Below are positions 40,907 to 50,177 of a stretch of 64,000 nucleotides of DNA, one piece after another (within the stretch, counting starts at the first letter, position 1; each line of letters starts with the position of its first letter). Both the position numbers and the translations under genes were made by a program. Source of the DNA: an uncultured Sphingomonadaceae bacterium (GTDB taxonomy: Bacteria > Pseudomonadota > Alphaproteobacteria > Sphingomonadales > Sphingomonadaceae); assembly GCA_947493215.1 (NCBI GenBank), contig CANLQE010000001.1:2109404-2173403 (forward strand), in the 5' to 3' direction. The notes beneath the pieces were generated by a model. The model ran no database searches. It was given only the letters and a program-made list of their open reading frames with translations, and had not been told where the DNA came from.

Positions 40907-41410
40907 ATGTCAAAAATGACCGATAAATCAAATAACTTACAAGATCTCTTCTTAAACTCTCTGCGCAAATCCAAAATGCCGGTAACGATGTTTCTGGTCA
41001 AAGGCGTTAAGTTGCAAGGTATCGTCACTTGGTTCGACAATTTTTCGATATTGTTGCGCCGCGATGGTCAGTCGCAGTTGGTCTATAAACATGCAATCTC
41101 GACGATCATGCCGTCACAAGGCCTTGATATGCAGGCTTTTACTGATTTAATGGAACGCGCTAAAGCCAAAAATGGCGTGTTGCAGGAAATATTCCTGACC
41201 GCTGTTCGGGACAGCAATGATCCAGTGACCATGTTTCTCGTCAACGGTGTGATGCTGCAAGGTGAAGTGGCTGCCTATGATTTGTTCTGCATATTGCTGG
41301 AACGTGAAGGCTTGGCGCAGCTGGTATACAAGCATGCAATTTCGACGATTCAGCCGACCGGTGCGATTAATCTGGCCGATTACAACAACACAGATGAAAG
41401 CTCCCATTGA
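40907..41410 (+). CDS. hfq: RNA chaperone Hfq with two tandem Sm domains
   Basis: A 167-residue Hfq made of two Sm repeats, about residues 9-70 and 89-150, joined by an 18-residue linker; ordinary Hfq is about 80. Both repeats end in YKHAIST, the Sm2 motif. Repeat 1 keeps LQD, basic rim residues (SLRKSKMP) and KLQG. Repeat 2 has LQE, a depleted rim (AVRDSNDP) and MLQG. A ring of three such chains would mimic the usual hexamer with alternating subunits. The gene sits between ntrX and hflX, the usual hfq locus; hflX overlaps its stop by four bases. ATG 40916 is an alternative start. Confidence 0.95.
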   Translation: MSKMTDKSNNLQDLFLNSLRKSKMPVTMFLVKGVKLQGIVTWFDNFSILLRRDGQSQLVYKHAISTIMPSQGLDMQAFTDLMERAKAKNGVLQEIFLTAVRDSNDPVTMFLVNGVMLQGEVAAYDLFCILLEREGLAQLVYKHAISTIQPTGAINLADYNNTDESSH

Positions 41411-42702
41411 TTCCATTTGAAAAAAATGAGCTAGACGGGTCAGAAGATAAAGCCGTCATTGTTCACCCCGATCTGGGATTATTGAGCCAGAATGCGTTGG
41501 AATATCGGCTTGAAGAAGCCGTGGGCCTAGCTTTGGCCATTGGGTTGGAAACGACATCTGCACAATATTTCACTGTGCGTGCGCCCAAACCCGGCACGCT
41601 ATTTGGTTCCGGTCAGGTGGGGCAAATTAAAACGATATTGGCGCAAGATGATGCGAACATATTGATCGTTGATGGCACGCTGAGTGCCATCCAGCAGCGA
41701 AATTTGGAAGAAGAATTAAAGGTCAAAGTTATTGATCGAACGGGCCTGATTCTAGAGATTTTTGGTGCCAGAGCGGCAACGGCCGAGGGACGGCTTCAAG
41801 TGGAATTGGCCCATCTTGACTATCAAGCGGGCCGCCTAGTGCGTAGCTGGACCCACTTGGAACGGCAGCGTGGCGGTTTTGGTTTCCTTGGCGGTCCGGG
41901 CGAAACCCAGATTGAATCTGATCGCCGGATGATTCGTGACCGGATGGCGAAATTGCGCAAAGATCTGTCACATCTGCGCAAGACCAGAACCCTTCACCGA
42001 TCCCGGCGTCAAAAAGCGCCGTGGCCCGTCATTGCTTTGGTCGGCTATACAAACGCTGGTAAATCCACGCTTTTCAATCGTTTAACGGGCGCCGAAGTGT
42101 TTGCGGAAGACTTGCTTTTCGCCACGCTTGATCCGACAATGCGGCAATTCCCATTACCGGGATATGACAAAGCCATTATCTCCGACACTGTGGGTTTCGT
42201 GTCCGATCTGCCGACGCAGCTGGTCGCTGCGTTTCGCGCGACGCTTGAAGAAGTTACGGCAGCAGATGTTGTTATCCATGTCAGAGATATATCCCATGCC
42301 TCCAGCGACGGGCAGGCCCATGATGTCGAACAAATCCTGTTAGAGCTGGGCATGGAGTTAAACGACGGGGAGGGCGCGCCGATAATTGAAGCGTGGAATA
42401 AGATAGACTTGATCAACCCCGATGATCCAGATGGCGTGAAATTGCCGCAGAGCATACCTGAAAATGTTTGCCCGATATCCGCCGTAACTGGGGAGGGTGT
42501 CGATGCGCTGATTGAGATGGTTACGGAGAATCTATCACGGCACCACGATATTGAGACCGTGACATTGCCGGTATCAGACGGAAAGCGTTTGGCTTGGCTG
42601 CATGAAAATGGCCGCGTTCTGGAATCAGAGCAAGAAAATAACGATCTTATACTGGCTGTACAAATGTCTAATCGGAACTGGGGGCGTTTTCACGCGCTCT
42701 AA
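41407..42702 (+). CDS. hflX: Ribosome-associated GTPase HflX
   Basis: A 431-residue GTPase that splits stalled ribosomes after stress. The N-terminal nucleotide-binding domain includes [13 protein letters not shown] and [16 protein letters not shown]. The G domain has G1 [13 protein letters not shown]2 TLDPTMRQ, G3 [10 protein letters not shown] and G4 NKID. The start is a TTG that overlaps the hfq stop (TTGA); no other good start is near, and coupling with hfq is conserved in alphaproteobacteria. It converges with mazG with a four-base overlap. Confidence 0.95.
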   Translation: MIPFEKNELDGSEDKAVIVHPDLGLLSQNALEYRLEEAVGLALAIGLETTSAQYFTVRAPKPGTLFGSGQVGQIKTILAQDDANILIVDGTLSAIQQRNLEEELKVKVIDRTGLILEIFGARAATAEGRLQVELAHLDYQAGRLVRSWTHLERQRGGFGFLGGPGETQIESDRRMIRDRMAKLRKDLSHLRKTRTLHRSRRQKAPWPVIALVGYTNAGKSTLFNRLTGAEVFAEDLLFATLDPTMRQFPLPGYDKAIISDTVGFVSDLPTQLVAAFRATLEEVTAADVVIHVRDISHASSDGQAHDVEQILLELGMELNDGEGAPIIEAWNKIDLINPDDPDGVKLPQSIPENVCPISAVTGEGVDALIEMVTENLSRHHDIETVTLPVSDGKRLAWLHENGRVLESEQENNDLILAVQMSNRNWGRFHAL

Positions 42703-43433
42703 GGAGTGCGTTTAGCCTTTTGCCATTCTTCCTCCAGCTCATCGATTGACATTTCTTTCATGTCACGCGCAACAGTCTCTTCTACCTTATTGAACCGTTT
42801 AGAGAATTTCCGCGTAGCGTCAGCCAGCGCTTGTTCCGCATCGACGCCGTAATGGCGTGATAGATTCACCGCTGAAAAAAGCAGATCACCAATTTCTTCA
42901 TGGATATGTTCTTCGGTTTCGGCTTGTTCGACTTCTTCCAATTCTTCGAGCAACTTCGCCTTTACTGGTGATTTATCAGGCCAATCAAAACCCACCCGAG
43001 ACGCGCGTTTTTGAATTTTTTGGGCGCGTAATAATGCGGGCAGGGCCATCGCAACGCCATCCAAAGCACTAGATTTTCCAGTGTCAGCGCGTTCTTCCGC
43101 CTTAATCTGCTCCCAACCAGGCGTATCTTTGGCTTCGCCGAAAATATGCGGATGGCGTCGTATCATCTTTTTGCATATCGCATCGACGACATCATCAAAC
43201 GAGAAATGACCGTCATCTGTCGCAATCTGGCTGTGAAAGACGACTTGAAGCAAGAGATCGCCAAGCTCATCTTTCAGGCCGTCCATATCCTTACGCTCAA
43301 TGGCATCGGCCACTTCATAAGCTTCCTCGATGGTATAGGGCGCGATGGTTTCAAAAGTCTGGACCGTGTCCCATTCGCAGCCGGTTTTTGGGTCGCGTAA
43401 ACGTCGCATGACATCGAGAAGGGGCTCAATCAC
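42699..43433 (-). CDS. mazG: Nucleoside triphosphate pyrophosphohydrolase MazG
   Basis: A 244-residue two-domain MazG that hydrolyses NTPs to monophosphate and pyrophosphate. Each helical domain shows the EExxE...ExxD metal pattern: first TIEEAYEVADAIE with DELGDLLLQVVFH, second LEELEEVEQAE with EEIGDLLFSAVNL. It is the most downstream gene of the leftward block, separated from the retropepsin gene by 56 AT-rich bases. Confidence 0.95.
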   Translation of the reverse strand: MIEPLLDVMRRLRDPKTGCEWDTVQTFETIAPYTIEEAYEVADAIERKDMDGLKDELGDLLLQVVFHSQIATDDGHFSFDDVVDAICKKMIRRHPHIFGEAKDTPGWEQIKAEERADTGKSSALDGVAMALPALLRAQKIQKRASRVGFDWPDKSPVKAKLLEELEEVEQAETEEHIHEEIGDLLFSAVNLSRHYGVDAEQALADATRKFSKRFNKVEETVARDMKEMSIDELEEEWQKAKRTP

Positions 43434-43489
43434 TGATACTCTATCCTTACATCAATTAGGTTGATAATATATATTATGTTAAATTATTA

Positions 43490-44104
43490 TTACGGGATGG
43501 AACCTTGCGGTTCTAAGATCATCTCTCGTCCCTCTACCCGCCAGCTTTTCATTTGCGACAGAAAGTTCATGCCTAACACATTGGAATCGCCAAAGGCTTC
43601 GGCAACAACCACGGGCAGATCGACGGCCGTCATTGGTCCGACTTTCAATGTTCCTATCGTGCCGCGTTGGGCTTCGACTGTTCCATTAGCGGTGCTGAGA
43701 TATGTTGGAAAACCGCCTTCATTAATATCAACATTGGCCGCTTGTGCTGTTTTCAATGTCATTGCCGTTGTCGTAGCGCCGCTATCGATCAAGAATCGAA
43801 CCGCCATGCCATTTACTTCGGCATCGGCCCAATAGTGGCCATCTGGTGATTGGCGTATTTTCAATGTGCTGCCGACAACTTGCTGCTCATTTGATCCCGT
43901 TAACTCGCCAGTTACACGGTTCCACACGCCGGTAAGTTCGTGTTGGTAGGAGAATATGACGATAAACACGGCAAAAATGGCAACCCAGCCAAGCACCGAG
44001 CGGACGATTTCGCCAAAACCGATGCGCCGGGAGAATAATGCGCTCGCAACCAGCACCAAAGCGCCAATTGCAAAAACGAGGTTGATATTCTGATCTTCGG
44101 TCAC
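43490..44104 (-). CDS. Retropepsin-like clan AA aspartic protease, membrane-anchored
   Basis: A 204-residue protein. The N-terminus has two hydrophobic segments (about 7-24 and 38-54), followed by a retropepsin-like domain. Its catalytic motif is FLIDSGATTTAMT (Asp at about 108), and a later hydrophobic-hydrophobic-Gly motif is NVLGMNFL. Such bacterial proteins act as homodimers like viral proteases. It lies two bases downstream of the MBL hydrolase gene. Substrate unknown. Confidence 0.87.
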   Translation of the reverse strand: MTEDQNINLVFAIGALVLVASALFSRRIGFGEIVRSVLGWVAIFAVFIVIFSYQHELTGVWNRVTGELTGSNEQQVVGSTLKIRQSPDGHYWADAEVNGMAVRFLIDSGATTTAMTLKTAQAANVDINEGGFPTYLSTANGTVEAQRGTIGTLKVGPMTAVDLPVVVAEAFGDSNVLGMNFLSQMKSWRVEGREMILEPQGSIP

Positions 44105-44106
44105 GG

Positions 44107-44871
44107 CTAAATCTCTATCACAAATCCATCAAAAGCGGGCTGGATATCTTTCGGTAACGTGGAACATAGCCGCTTATAATCCATCGACTTATCCATATGG
44201 GTCAGCAGGCTTAATCGCGGGTTTACGGTTTTTATGAGGTTCAACGTCATATCCAGATGCGCATGGGTTGGATGCGGTTTCTCACGCAAGGCATCGACGA
44301 CGAATATATCGCTATCCTTGTAGTTTATCAGCATGTCTTCGGTCACTTCACCAAAGTCTGTTGCATAGCATATCGACTTATCGGCATGTTCAAACCGCAG
44401 TCCGGCAGAGGTTATCCCGCCGTGCGGTTGATCAACCGTTTTTACGACTATATCGCCAATTTGCATTTCACTTTCCAGCGCGCGGCCGTCGCAAATCGAC
44501 GGATAATATTTGTGCCCATCAAAAGCATAAGCAAATCGCTGTTGTAAACTTTCCAGCGCAAATGGCCGCGCATAGGACGGTATCGGTTCGCGTTTTTTAT
44601 GAAAAACCTGCCGTAAGTCATCGATACCATGGCAATGATCGGCATGATCATGCGTCCATATGACATTATCAACCGCATCTATATCACAAGCCAGAAATTG
44701 CGCGCGTAAATCCGGTGATGTATCCACCAATATGCTGGTTGTTGGGCTTTCTACGATGATCGACACCCTGCTCCGCCGGTTTTTCGGTTCATCCGGGTCG
44801 CAATCACCCCAGTCATTGCCTATCCGCGGCACGCCAGAAGATGTTCCGCAGCCCAATATGGTGAGCTTCAT
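44107..44871 (-). CDS. MBL-fold metal-dependent hydrolase (PhnP-like)
   Basis: A 254-residue metallo-beta-lactamase-fold enzyme. The metal motif HxHxDH is THDHADHCHG (about 74-83), with more ligands at DQPHGGIT and CYATDFGE. The opening LGCGTSSGVPRIG resembles the phosphodiesterases PhnP and RNase Z relatives. No phosphonate genes are nearby, so the substrate is open. The ATG at 44871 is preferred to an in-frame TTG two codons upstream. It follows tatD by eight bases. Confidence 0.88.
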   Translation of the reverse strand: MKLTILGCGTSSGVPRIGNDWGDCDPDEPKNRRSRVSIIVESPTTSILVDTSPDLRAQFLACDIDAVDNVIWTHDHADHCHGIDDLRQVFHKKREPIPSYARPFALESLQQRFAYAFDGHKYYPSICDGRALESEMQIGDIVVKTVDQPHGGITSAGLRFEHADKSICYATDFGEVTEDMLINYKDSDIFVVDALREKPHPTHAHLDMTLNLIKTVNPRLSLLTHMDKSMDYKRLCSTLPKDIQPAFDGFVIEI

Positions 44872-44879
44872 GGCCAAGG

Positions 44880-45656
44880 TTAAGGACGCGCCTTGTTAAA
44901 CAGCCGATAGAAATTTTCGGCTGTCGCTTCACAAAGCGCCGTATATTCCTCACCGCGCAGTTCGGCCAGAAATCTGGCCGTATCGGCGACGAAAGCCGGC
45001 TCACCGGTCTTGCCGCGATGCGGTACAGGAGCGAGGAACGGGGCATCGGTTTCGACCAGCAAACGATCTATAGGGAGTTTCGCGGCCGTTTCCTGCAAAT
45101 CCTTGGCATTTTTAAAGGTCACAATGCCCGAGATCGATATATAAAGCCCTAAATCCAATGCTTTATGCGCAAATTCTTCGCTCGCAGTGAAGCAATGGAT
45201 CACGCCCGTATAGGCGCCCTGCTCCATTTCTTCGGCCATGATAGCGGCGGTATCATCCTCCGCATCACGGGTATGGACAATGATCGGCAAACCGGTTTCC
45301 CGGGCGGCGTGGATGTGGGTACGAAAGCTTTGCCTTTGGCGATCGCGATCGCTGTGGTCGTAATAATAATCAAGGCCCGTTTCGCCGATGGCGACAACCC
45401 GCTCATGCTTTGCTTCGTCAACCAGTTTCGCAAGATCAATGTCAGGATGCGCGTCGGCTTCATGGGGATGAATTCCGATGCTTGACCAAACGTCACTTTC
45501 GCGTTCTGCAGTAGCAACAATATCGCGCCACTCACTCTCGCGGGTTGAGATGTTGAGCATCGCCGTGACACCGCTTTCGCGCGCACGTTCCAGAACAGCG
45601 CTCTGATCTTCGATCAAGCCCTTGTAGTTGAGATGGCAGTGGCTATCGACAAGCAT
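44880..45656 (-). CDS. TatD family hydrolase
   Basis: A 258-residue TIM-barrel metal-dependent deoxyribonuclease. Metal ligands are the early His pair in VDSHCHLNY, Glu in AIGETGLDYYYD, His in PIIVHTRDA and HCFTAS, and Asp in VETDAPFLAPVPHRG. The family acts in DNA repair or quality control. It sits five bases downstream of metG, the usual metG-tatD order. Gene name tatD or ycfH is not separable by eye. Confidence 0.93.
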   Translation of the reverse strand: MLVDSHCHLNYKGLIEDQSAVLERARESGVTAMLNISTRESEWRDIVATAERESDVWSSIGIHPHEADAHPDIDLAKLVDEAKHERVVAIGETGLDYYYDHSDRDRQRQSFRTHIHAARETGLPIIVHTRDAEDDTAAIMAEEMEQGAYTGVIHCFTASEEFAHKALDLGLYISISGIVTFKNAKDLQETAAKLPIDRLLVETDAPFLAPVPHRGKTGEPAFVADTARFLAELRGEEYTALCEATAENFYRLFNKARP

Positions 45657-45661
45657 AGGAG

Positions 45662-47236
45662 CTAGCCCTCCCCTACGGCTGCTGGCATTTCCAGGCGTGG
45701 GAATATCCCGGTTGGCGCTGGCAATGTCAGGCCCGGTTCAATGGCTTTGGCCAAATAGCCAAAATCCCGACTATTTGCATCTTGCGCCAGCAGATCGAGC
45801 ATTTTGTCACAGCTTTCGGGAATGACCCAGCGCAGCATGATGGCCAGCTGGCGAATGGATTCTGCGGTATAATATAGCACAGTATCAGCGCGCTCAGGGT
45901 CGGTTTTGCGCAAAGCCCAAGGCGCCTGATCGGCAAAATATTGATTGGTCGCGCTGAGCCGCTCGCGCAGCAGATCAATGGCTGCATGTATCGGAAATTC
46001 ACCATTTTCAAGCAATGCAGTAATATTGGTAAAACAGGCTTCCAAGTCATTGAAAAGCTGATCTTCGGCTTCGGTTTTCGGACCGGCAGCCGGAATTTTC
46101 CCGTCACAATTTTTCGCAATCATGGAAAGGCTGCGCTGCGCCAAGTTGCCAAAATTATTGGCCAGGTCCGCATTTGTCTTGGTGACGATCATCTCCGCTG
46201 AATAGCTGCCATCCTTGCCGAAAATCACTTCGGACAGCAGAAAATAGCGCAGTTGATCCACGCCAAAAGTGTCCGCCAATGCGATCGGGTCAACGACATT
46301 GCCCACCGATTTTGACATTTTCTCGCCGCGATTGAGCAGAAAACCGTGGCCAAATACCTGTTTGGGCAAGGGCAAGTCCGCGCTCATCAGAAATGCGGGC
46401 CAATAGATGCTGTGGAAGCGCACGATATCCTTGCCGATGATATGCGCAATGTCGCCGCCTTCAGACCAATATTTCGGATAAAGATCGGTTTCTTGCGGAT
46501 AGCCCAGTCCGGTTAGATAATTGGTCAAAGCATCGACCCAGACATACATTACATGATTTTCGCTGCCCGGGACTTTCACTCCCCAGTCGAAGCTTGTCCG
46601 GGATATGGACAGATCATTGAGGCCGCCTTCGACAAATTTGATCATCTCGTTGCGGCGGCTATCCGGTTTTAGAAATTCCGGATTATCCTTGAAGAGTTTC
46701 AGCAATGGTTCTTGATATTTGGACAGCCGGAAAAACCAGCTTTCCTCAACCGTCCATTCCACCGGTGTACCCTGCGGAGACAGCTTTTCCTTCGCGCCGC
46801 CATCGCCTTCAGCCTCGATCAACTCGCTTTCATCATAATAAGCTTCGTCGCGAACCGAGTACCAACCTTCATATTTGTCGAGGTAGAGATCGCCCTTTGC
46901 TTCCATCGCTTGCCAAATGGCCTGACTGGCTTTGTGGTGCTCCGCCTCTGTCGTGCGAATGAAGCGATCATAAGAAACATTAAGTGTATCGCACATCACT
47001 ATGAATTGACTCGCCATTTCGTCGGCAAGCTCCTGCGGCGTGATGCCCTTTGTTAAGGCGGCCTGGGCCATTTTCAGGCCATGTTCGTCGGTACCCGTCT
47101 GGAAACGGACATCACGGCCAGATAACCGCTGAAACCGCGCAATAGCATCGGTTGCAATGGCTTCATAGGCATGGCCAATATGCGGGGGGCCGTTGGGATA
47201 GCTGATCGCTGTCGTGATATAAAAAGGCTTGGACAT
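45662..47236 (-). CDS. metG: Methionyl-tRNA synthetase
   Basis: A 524-residue class I aminoacyl-tRNA synthetase. The HIGH signature is [11 protein letters not shown] (about 15-25) and the KMSKS signature is [10 protein letters not shown]. The C-terminus ends after the anticodon helical bundle, so the extra EMAP tRNA-binding domain found in E. coli is absent. It lies between holB (72 bases upstream) and tatD (downstream). Confidence 0.96.
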   Translation of the reverse strand: MSKPFYITTAISYPNGPPHIGHAYEAIATDAIARFQRLSGRDVRFQTGTDEHGLKMAQAALTKGITPQELADEMASQFIVMCDTLNVSYDRFIRTTEAEHHKASQAIWQAMEAKGDLYLDKYEGWYSVRDEAYYDESELIEAEGDGGAKEKLSPQGTPVEWTVEESWFFRLSKYQEPLLKLFKDNPEFLKPDSRRNEMIKFVEGGLNDLSISRTSFDWGVKVPGSENHVMYVWVDALTNYLTGLGYPQETDLYPKYWSEGGDIAHIIGKDIVRFHSIYWPAFLMSADLPLPKQVFGHGFLLNRGEKMSKSVGNVVDPIALADTFGVDQLRYFLLSEVIFGKDGSYSAEMIVTKTNADLANNFGNLAQRSLSMIAKNCDGKIPAAGPKTEAEDQLFNDLEACFTNITALLENGEFPIHAAIDLLRERLSATNQYFADQAPWALRKTDPERADTVLYYTAESIRQLAIMLRWVIPESCDKMLDLLAQDANSRDFGYLAKAIEPGLTLPAPTGIFPRLEMPAAVGEG

Positions 47237-47308
47237 GAATTACTTTCCCGAATCTTGGTCTGAATCTCGGTCCGAATCCCGTCAAGACCTGCCGTTTACC
47301 GGTTCTCT

Positions 47309-48337
47309 TTATGCGCGCTCATCCCGTTGAGCAAGCGATCCCATCAAGCTTCCAAGGCGAAATATAACGGCTTGGTTATCGAGCGCCTTTGGAGAAGCCA
47401 TAGAGGCAAGATCAGAGGCTTCGCGCCAGAGCTCAATCGCTTTGCCGCTATTGATGCTATCAGAAGATTTTATATGCTGTGCCATCAAACTCGGCGCTCT
47501 CGACAAAAAGGCCTGATATCGCGGTGTTGCGGCTTTTAGCGATAATTTGCGCGCAAGATCGCTTTTGATCTGATTGCTCTTATCACCGGTCCGCATGATG
47601 TCACGGGCCAGACTTTCGAGCTCAGCCAATCCCGCGTCCACATATTGTAACGATCGCCCGGGTGATCCCTCACCCGCGGCAATCAATGCTGTGAGTTCCA
47701 CTTCGTCTAATTTCGGCGCGGCACTGGCAAGTGCCTGACGCATCTGATCATCGTTCAGCGGATCAAAGCGCAGGATTTGGCAGCGGGACCGAATTGTCGG
47801 CAACAACCGCTCCGGAGCGTGGCTCACAAGCAGGAAAACCGTTTTTTTGGGCGGTTCTTCAAGATTTTTGAGCAATGCGTTGGCGCCGCCGCGCTCCAAA
47901 TCGTCAATCGCATCGATGACGACGACGCGGTAGTTTGAGATAGATGATTGTGTCGCAAATAGGGATTGCAAGCTTCGGATTTGCGCGATCGAAATATTCC
48001 GCTTTAATTCATGCTCTTCCAGTGTGTCGATGCCCTCTTCCCGCGCCCTTTTCTCTTCCTTATCGGTTTTGCCGCCGCGTTGAACGAGCCTGAAGTCGGG
48101 ATGGGAACGGGCGGCCAAAAGCTTGGCGCCCTGACTGTGATCATTCAGGTCAAAACCTGTATCGGCGGTGTGCCGCTCGCCGTCCGAATCCAACAAAAAT
48201 TGCGCCGCTTGTTTGGCAAAGCCGGCTTTCCCTATGCCTTTTGGGCCGGCCAATATCCACGCGTGATGCAATGTCCCTTTGTCAAAAGACTGCCGGAATA
48301 TATGCTGTGCTTTCTCATGTCCCAAATATGACGTCAT
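47309..48337 (-). CDS. holB: DNA polymerase III subunit delta prime
   Basis: A 342-residue clamp-loader subunit. The AAA+ region has a Walker A-like loop HAWILAGPKGIGKAGFAKQ and the family sequence VVVIDAIDDLERGGANALLKNLEEPP (given here in pieces), with SRCQ in TIRSRCQILRF, the SRC arginine finger motif. It loads the beta clamp with the gamma/tau and delta subunits. It starts four bases after the tmk stop, the usual tmk-holB order. Confidence 0.94.
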   Translation of the reverse strand: MTSYLGHEKAQHIFRQSFDKGTLHHAWILAGPKGIGKAGFAKQAAQFLLDSDGERHTADTGFDLNDHSQGAKLLAARSHPDFRLVQRGGKTDKEEKRAREEGIDTLEEHELKRNISIAQIRSLQSLFATQSSISNYRVVVIDAIDDLERGGANALLKNLEEPPKKTVFLLVSHAPERLLPTIRSRCQILRFDPLNDDQMRQALASAAPKLDEVELTALIAAGEGSPGRSLQYVDAGLAELESLARDIMRTGDKSNQIKSDLARKLSLKAATPRYQAFLSRAPSLMAQHIKSSDSINSGKAIELWREASDLASMASPKALDNQAVIFRLGSLMGSLAQRDERA

Positions 48338-48341
48338 GCCG

Positions 48342-48968
48342 TCAACCTATCAGATCGCTCAGATTATGCATCAAATTCGCGGTCACATCGTCGGGTGACT
48401 GTGCAGCGTCGATGAGTCGCACGCGATCCGGTTCTTCATCGGCATATTGCCGGAATTTAGCCATTACCGCACGGTGATAGTCACTATCACGGCCACCGAT
48501 CCTGTCGCTGTCGCCCCGATCCCGTGCCTCAGCACGGCGTGCGGCCACGTCTTCGGGTAAATCGAGGATAAACGTACGATGTGGCATCAGGCCCTCACTG
48601 CCCACATGATGCAGCGCCATGATATTCTCATCGCTCAACAGACCGCCAACGCTTTGGTAAGCGCGGCTGCTGTCGATAAATCGATCGCTGATAATCCATT
48701 CACCGCGGTCGAGCGCCGGTTTAATGAGCGACTGACAATGTTCAGATCGCGCGGCGGCGAACAACAAAGCCTCGGTGCGCATGTTCCATTTCTCATCATG
48801 GCCACTTAACAGCAGTTCGCGAATGACTTCTGCGCCCGGTGTGCCTCCCGGTTCGCGCGTGAGATGAACTTTATGCCCTTTGGCCTCCAGAGCCGCGGCC
48901 AAAGCTTTGGCTTGCGTCGATTTGCCCGTGCCTTCGCCGCCTTCCAGACTGATGAAGCGTCCGGTCAC
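48342..48968 (-). CDS. tmk: Thymidylate kinase
   Basis: A 208-residue enzyme phosphorylating dTMP to dTDP. P-loop FISLEGGEGTGKSTQAK (about 5-21), the DR-type motif TREPGGTPGAE, and the LID region RRAEARDRGDSDRI are visible. Its ATG overlaps the dacC stop by four bases, and holB follows. The enzyme supports DNA replication next to the clamp loader subunit. Confidence 0.96.
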   Translation of the reverse strand: MTGRFISLEGGEGTGKSTQAKALAAALEAKGHKVHLTREPGGTPGAEVIRELLLSGHDEKWNMRTEALLFAAARSEHCQSLIKPALDRGEWIISDRFIDSSRAYQSVGGLLSDENIMALHHVGSEGLMPHRTFILDLPEDVAARRAEARDRGDSDRIGGRDSDYHRAVMAKFRQYADEEPDRVRLIDAAQSPDDVTANLMHNLSDLIG

Positions 48969-50125
48969 GCCATGCCAAGCAGTGATTTAAGGCCTGCCCA
49001 GACCCGGTCAAAGAAACCGGCTTCTCCAACGGCTTCGGCAGCCACCAGTGGCATGGTTTGCGTCCCGCCATCACCAGTGGACACGATTAATGTCGCAATT
49101 GGTTGGCCTGCGACAATCGGCGCTTTGATAGGGCCGTTATAGCGAACAGACATGGAAAGCTTGTCATCGGAACCCTTTGGAAGCGTAGCAAACATATCTT
49201 TTGGGGCAACGAGATCCACAGAGGAGCTATCGCCCAATTGAACTTCGGCTGTTTGAACCTTTGCACCCTTTTTAAACAAGGACTTGGGTTCCCAAGCATT
49301 AAAACCCCAATTCATAAATTTGACGGACTCGCTGCTGCGGCCGCCATAGCTGTTCAAGCCCGCGAGCACGGAAACGATGCGGCGGCCCTTTTGTTCAGCA
49401 GAACCGGTAAAACCAAAGCCCGCCTCTTCGGTATGTCCGGTTTTCAGGCCGTCGGCCCCGTCAATCTTGCCCAATAGTGGATTACGATTTGGCTGTGTGA
49501 TCGGTTGGCCGCTGTTGGTTTTTCCCCAGGTAAACTCCGTTAATCCAAAAAAGTCGTTGTAGAGCTTAGGAAAATCATCCGACAGTCTGGCGCCCAAGAG
49601 ACCAAGATCGCGGGCAGTTACCATCGTCTTGCCTTCGTCAGGCCAGCCGGTGCTATTACCAAAGCGGCTGTTTTTCATGCCGATCCGCTTGGCTGTTTTC
49701 GTCATTAATTCTGCAAAATTTTCTTCGGTACCGCCGATAGCTTCGGCCAAAACCACGCTGGCGTCATTGCCCGACAGCGTAATGACTCCGTGCAGAAGGT
49801 CTTTAACCGTCGGTTCGTCATTGATGCCGAGAAACATGGTCGACCCCTGCCCCGTCCATTTTTGCCACGTCGCTCTTTGAATTTTGACTTTTTGGTCGAG
49901 CGGCAACTTGCCTTTCTCAATCTGGTCAAAAGCGACATAAACAGTCATCATTTTGGCCATGGAGGCTGGCGGAATTTGTTTGTCCGCGTTTTTTTCAAAC
50001 AATATCGCGCCAGATGACAGATCCGTCATATAGGCGATGGGGGCGTCCGTCTCAAATTTCGGTGCCGCCATAACAGCAGAAGAAATGGCAATAAGTGGCA
50101 GCGAAGCCAAAAAAATCTTGTTCAT
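48965..50125 (-). CDS. dacC: D-alanyl-D-alanine carboxypeptidase (penicillin-binding protein 5/6 type)
   Basis: A 386-residue periplasmic enzyme trimming peptidoglycan stem peptides. A signal peptide (MNKIFLASLPLIAISSAVMA) precedes active-site motifs SxxK in PPASMAKMM (about 54), SxN in TLSGNDASV and KTG in GLKTGHTEEAG. A C-terminal beta domain and an amphipathic tail (FFDRVWAGLKSLLGMA) suit membrane association. The symbol dacC is one choice within the dacA/C/D group. Upstream neighbour is rlpA. Confidence 0.93.
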   Translation of the reverse strand: MNKIFLASLPLIAISSAVMAAPKFETDAPIAYMTDLSSGAILFEKNADKQIPPASMAKMMTVYVAFDQIEKGKLPLDQKVKIQRATWQKWTGQGSTMFLGINDEPTVKDLLHGVITLSGNDASVVLAEAIGGTEENFAELMTKTAKRIGMKNSRFGNSTGWPDEGKTMVTARDLGLLGARLSDDFPKLYNDFFGLTEFTWGKTNSGQPITQPNRNPLLGKIDGADGLKTGHTEEAGFGFTGSAEQKGRRIVSVLAGLNSYGGRSSESVKFMNWGFNAWEPKSLFKKGAKVQTAEVQLGDSSSVDLVAPKDMFATLPKGSDDKLSMSVRYNGPIKAPIVAGQPIATLIVSTGDGGTQTMPLVAAEAVGEAGFFDRVWAGLKSLLGMA

Positions 50126-50177
50126 TAATTTCCCGGTTTCAGATCAGATGTTAGCATGAGGCCCTTTTTGCGCGGAG

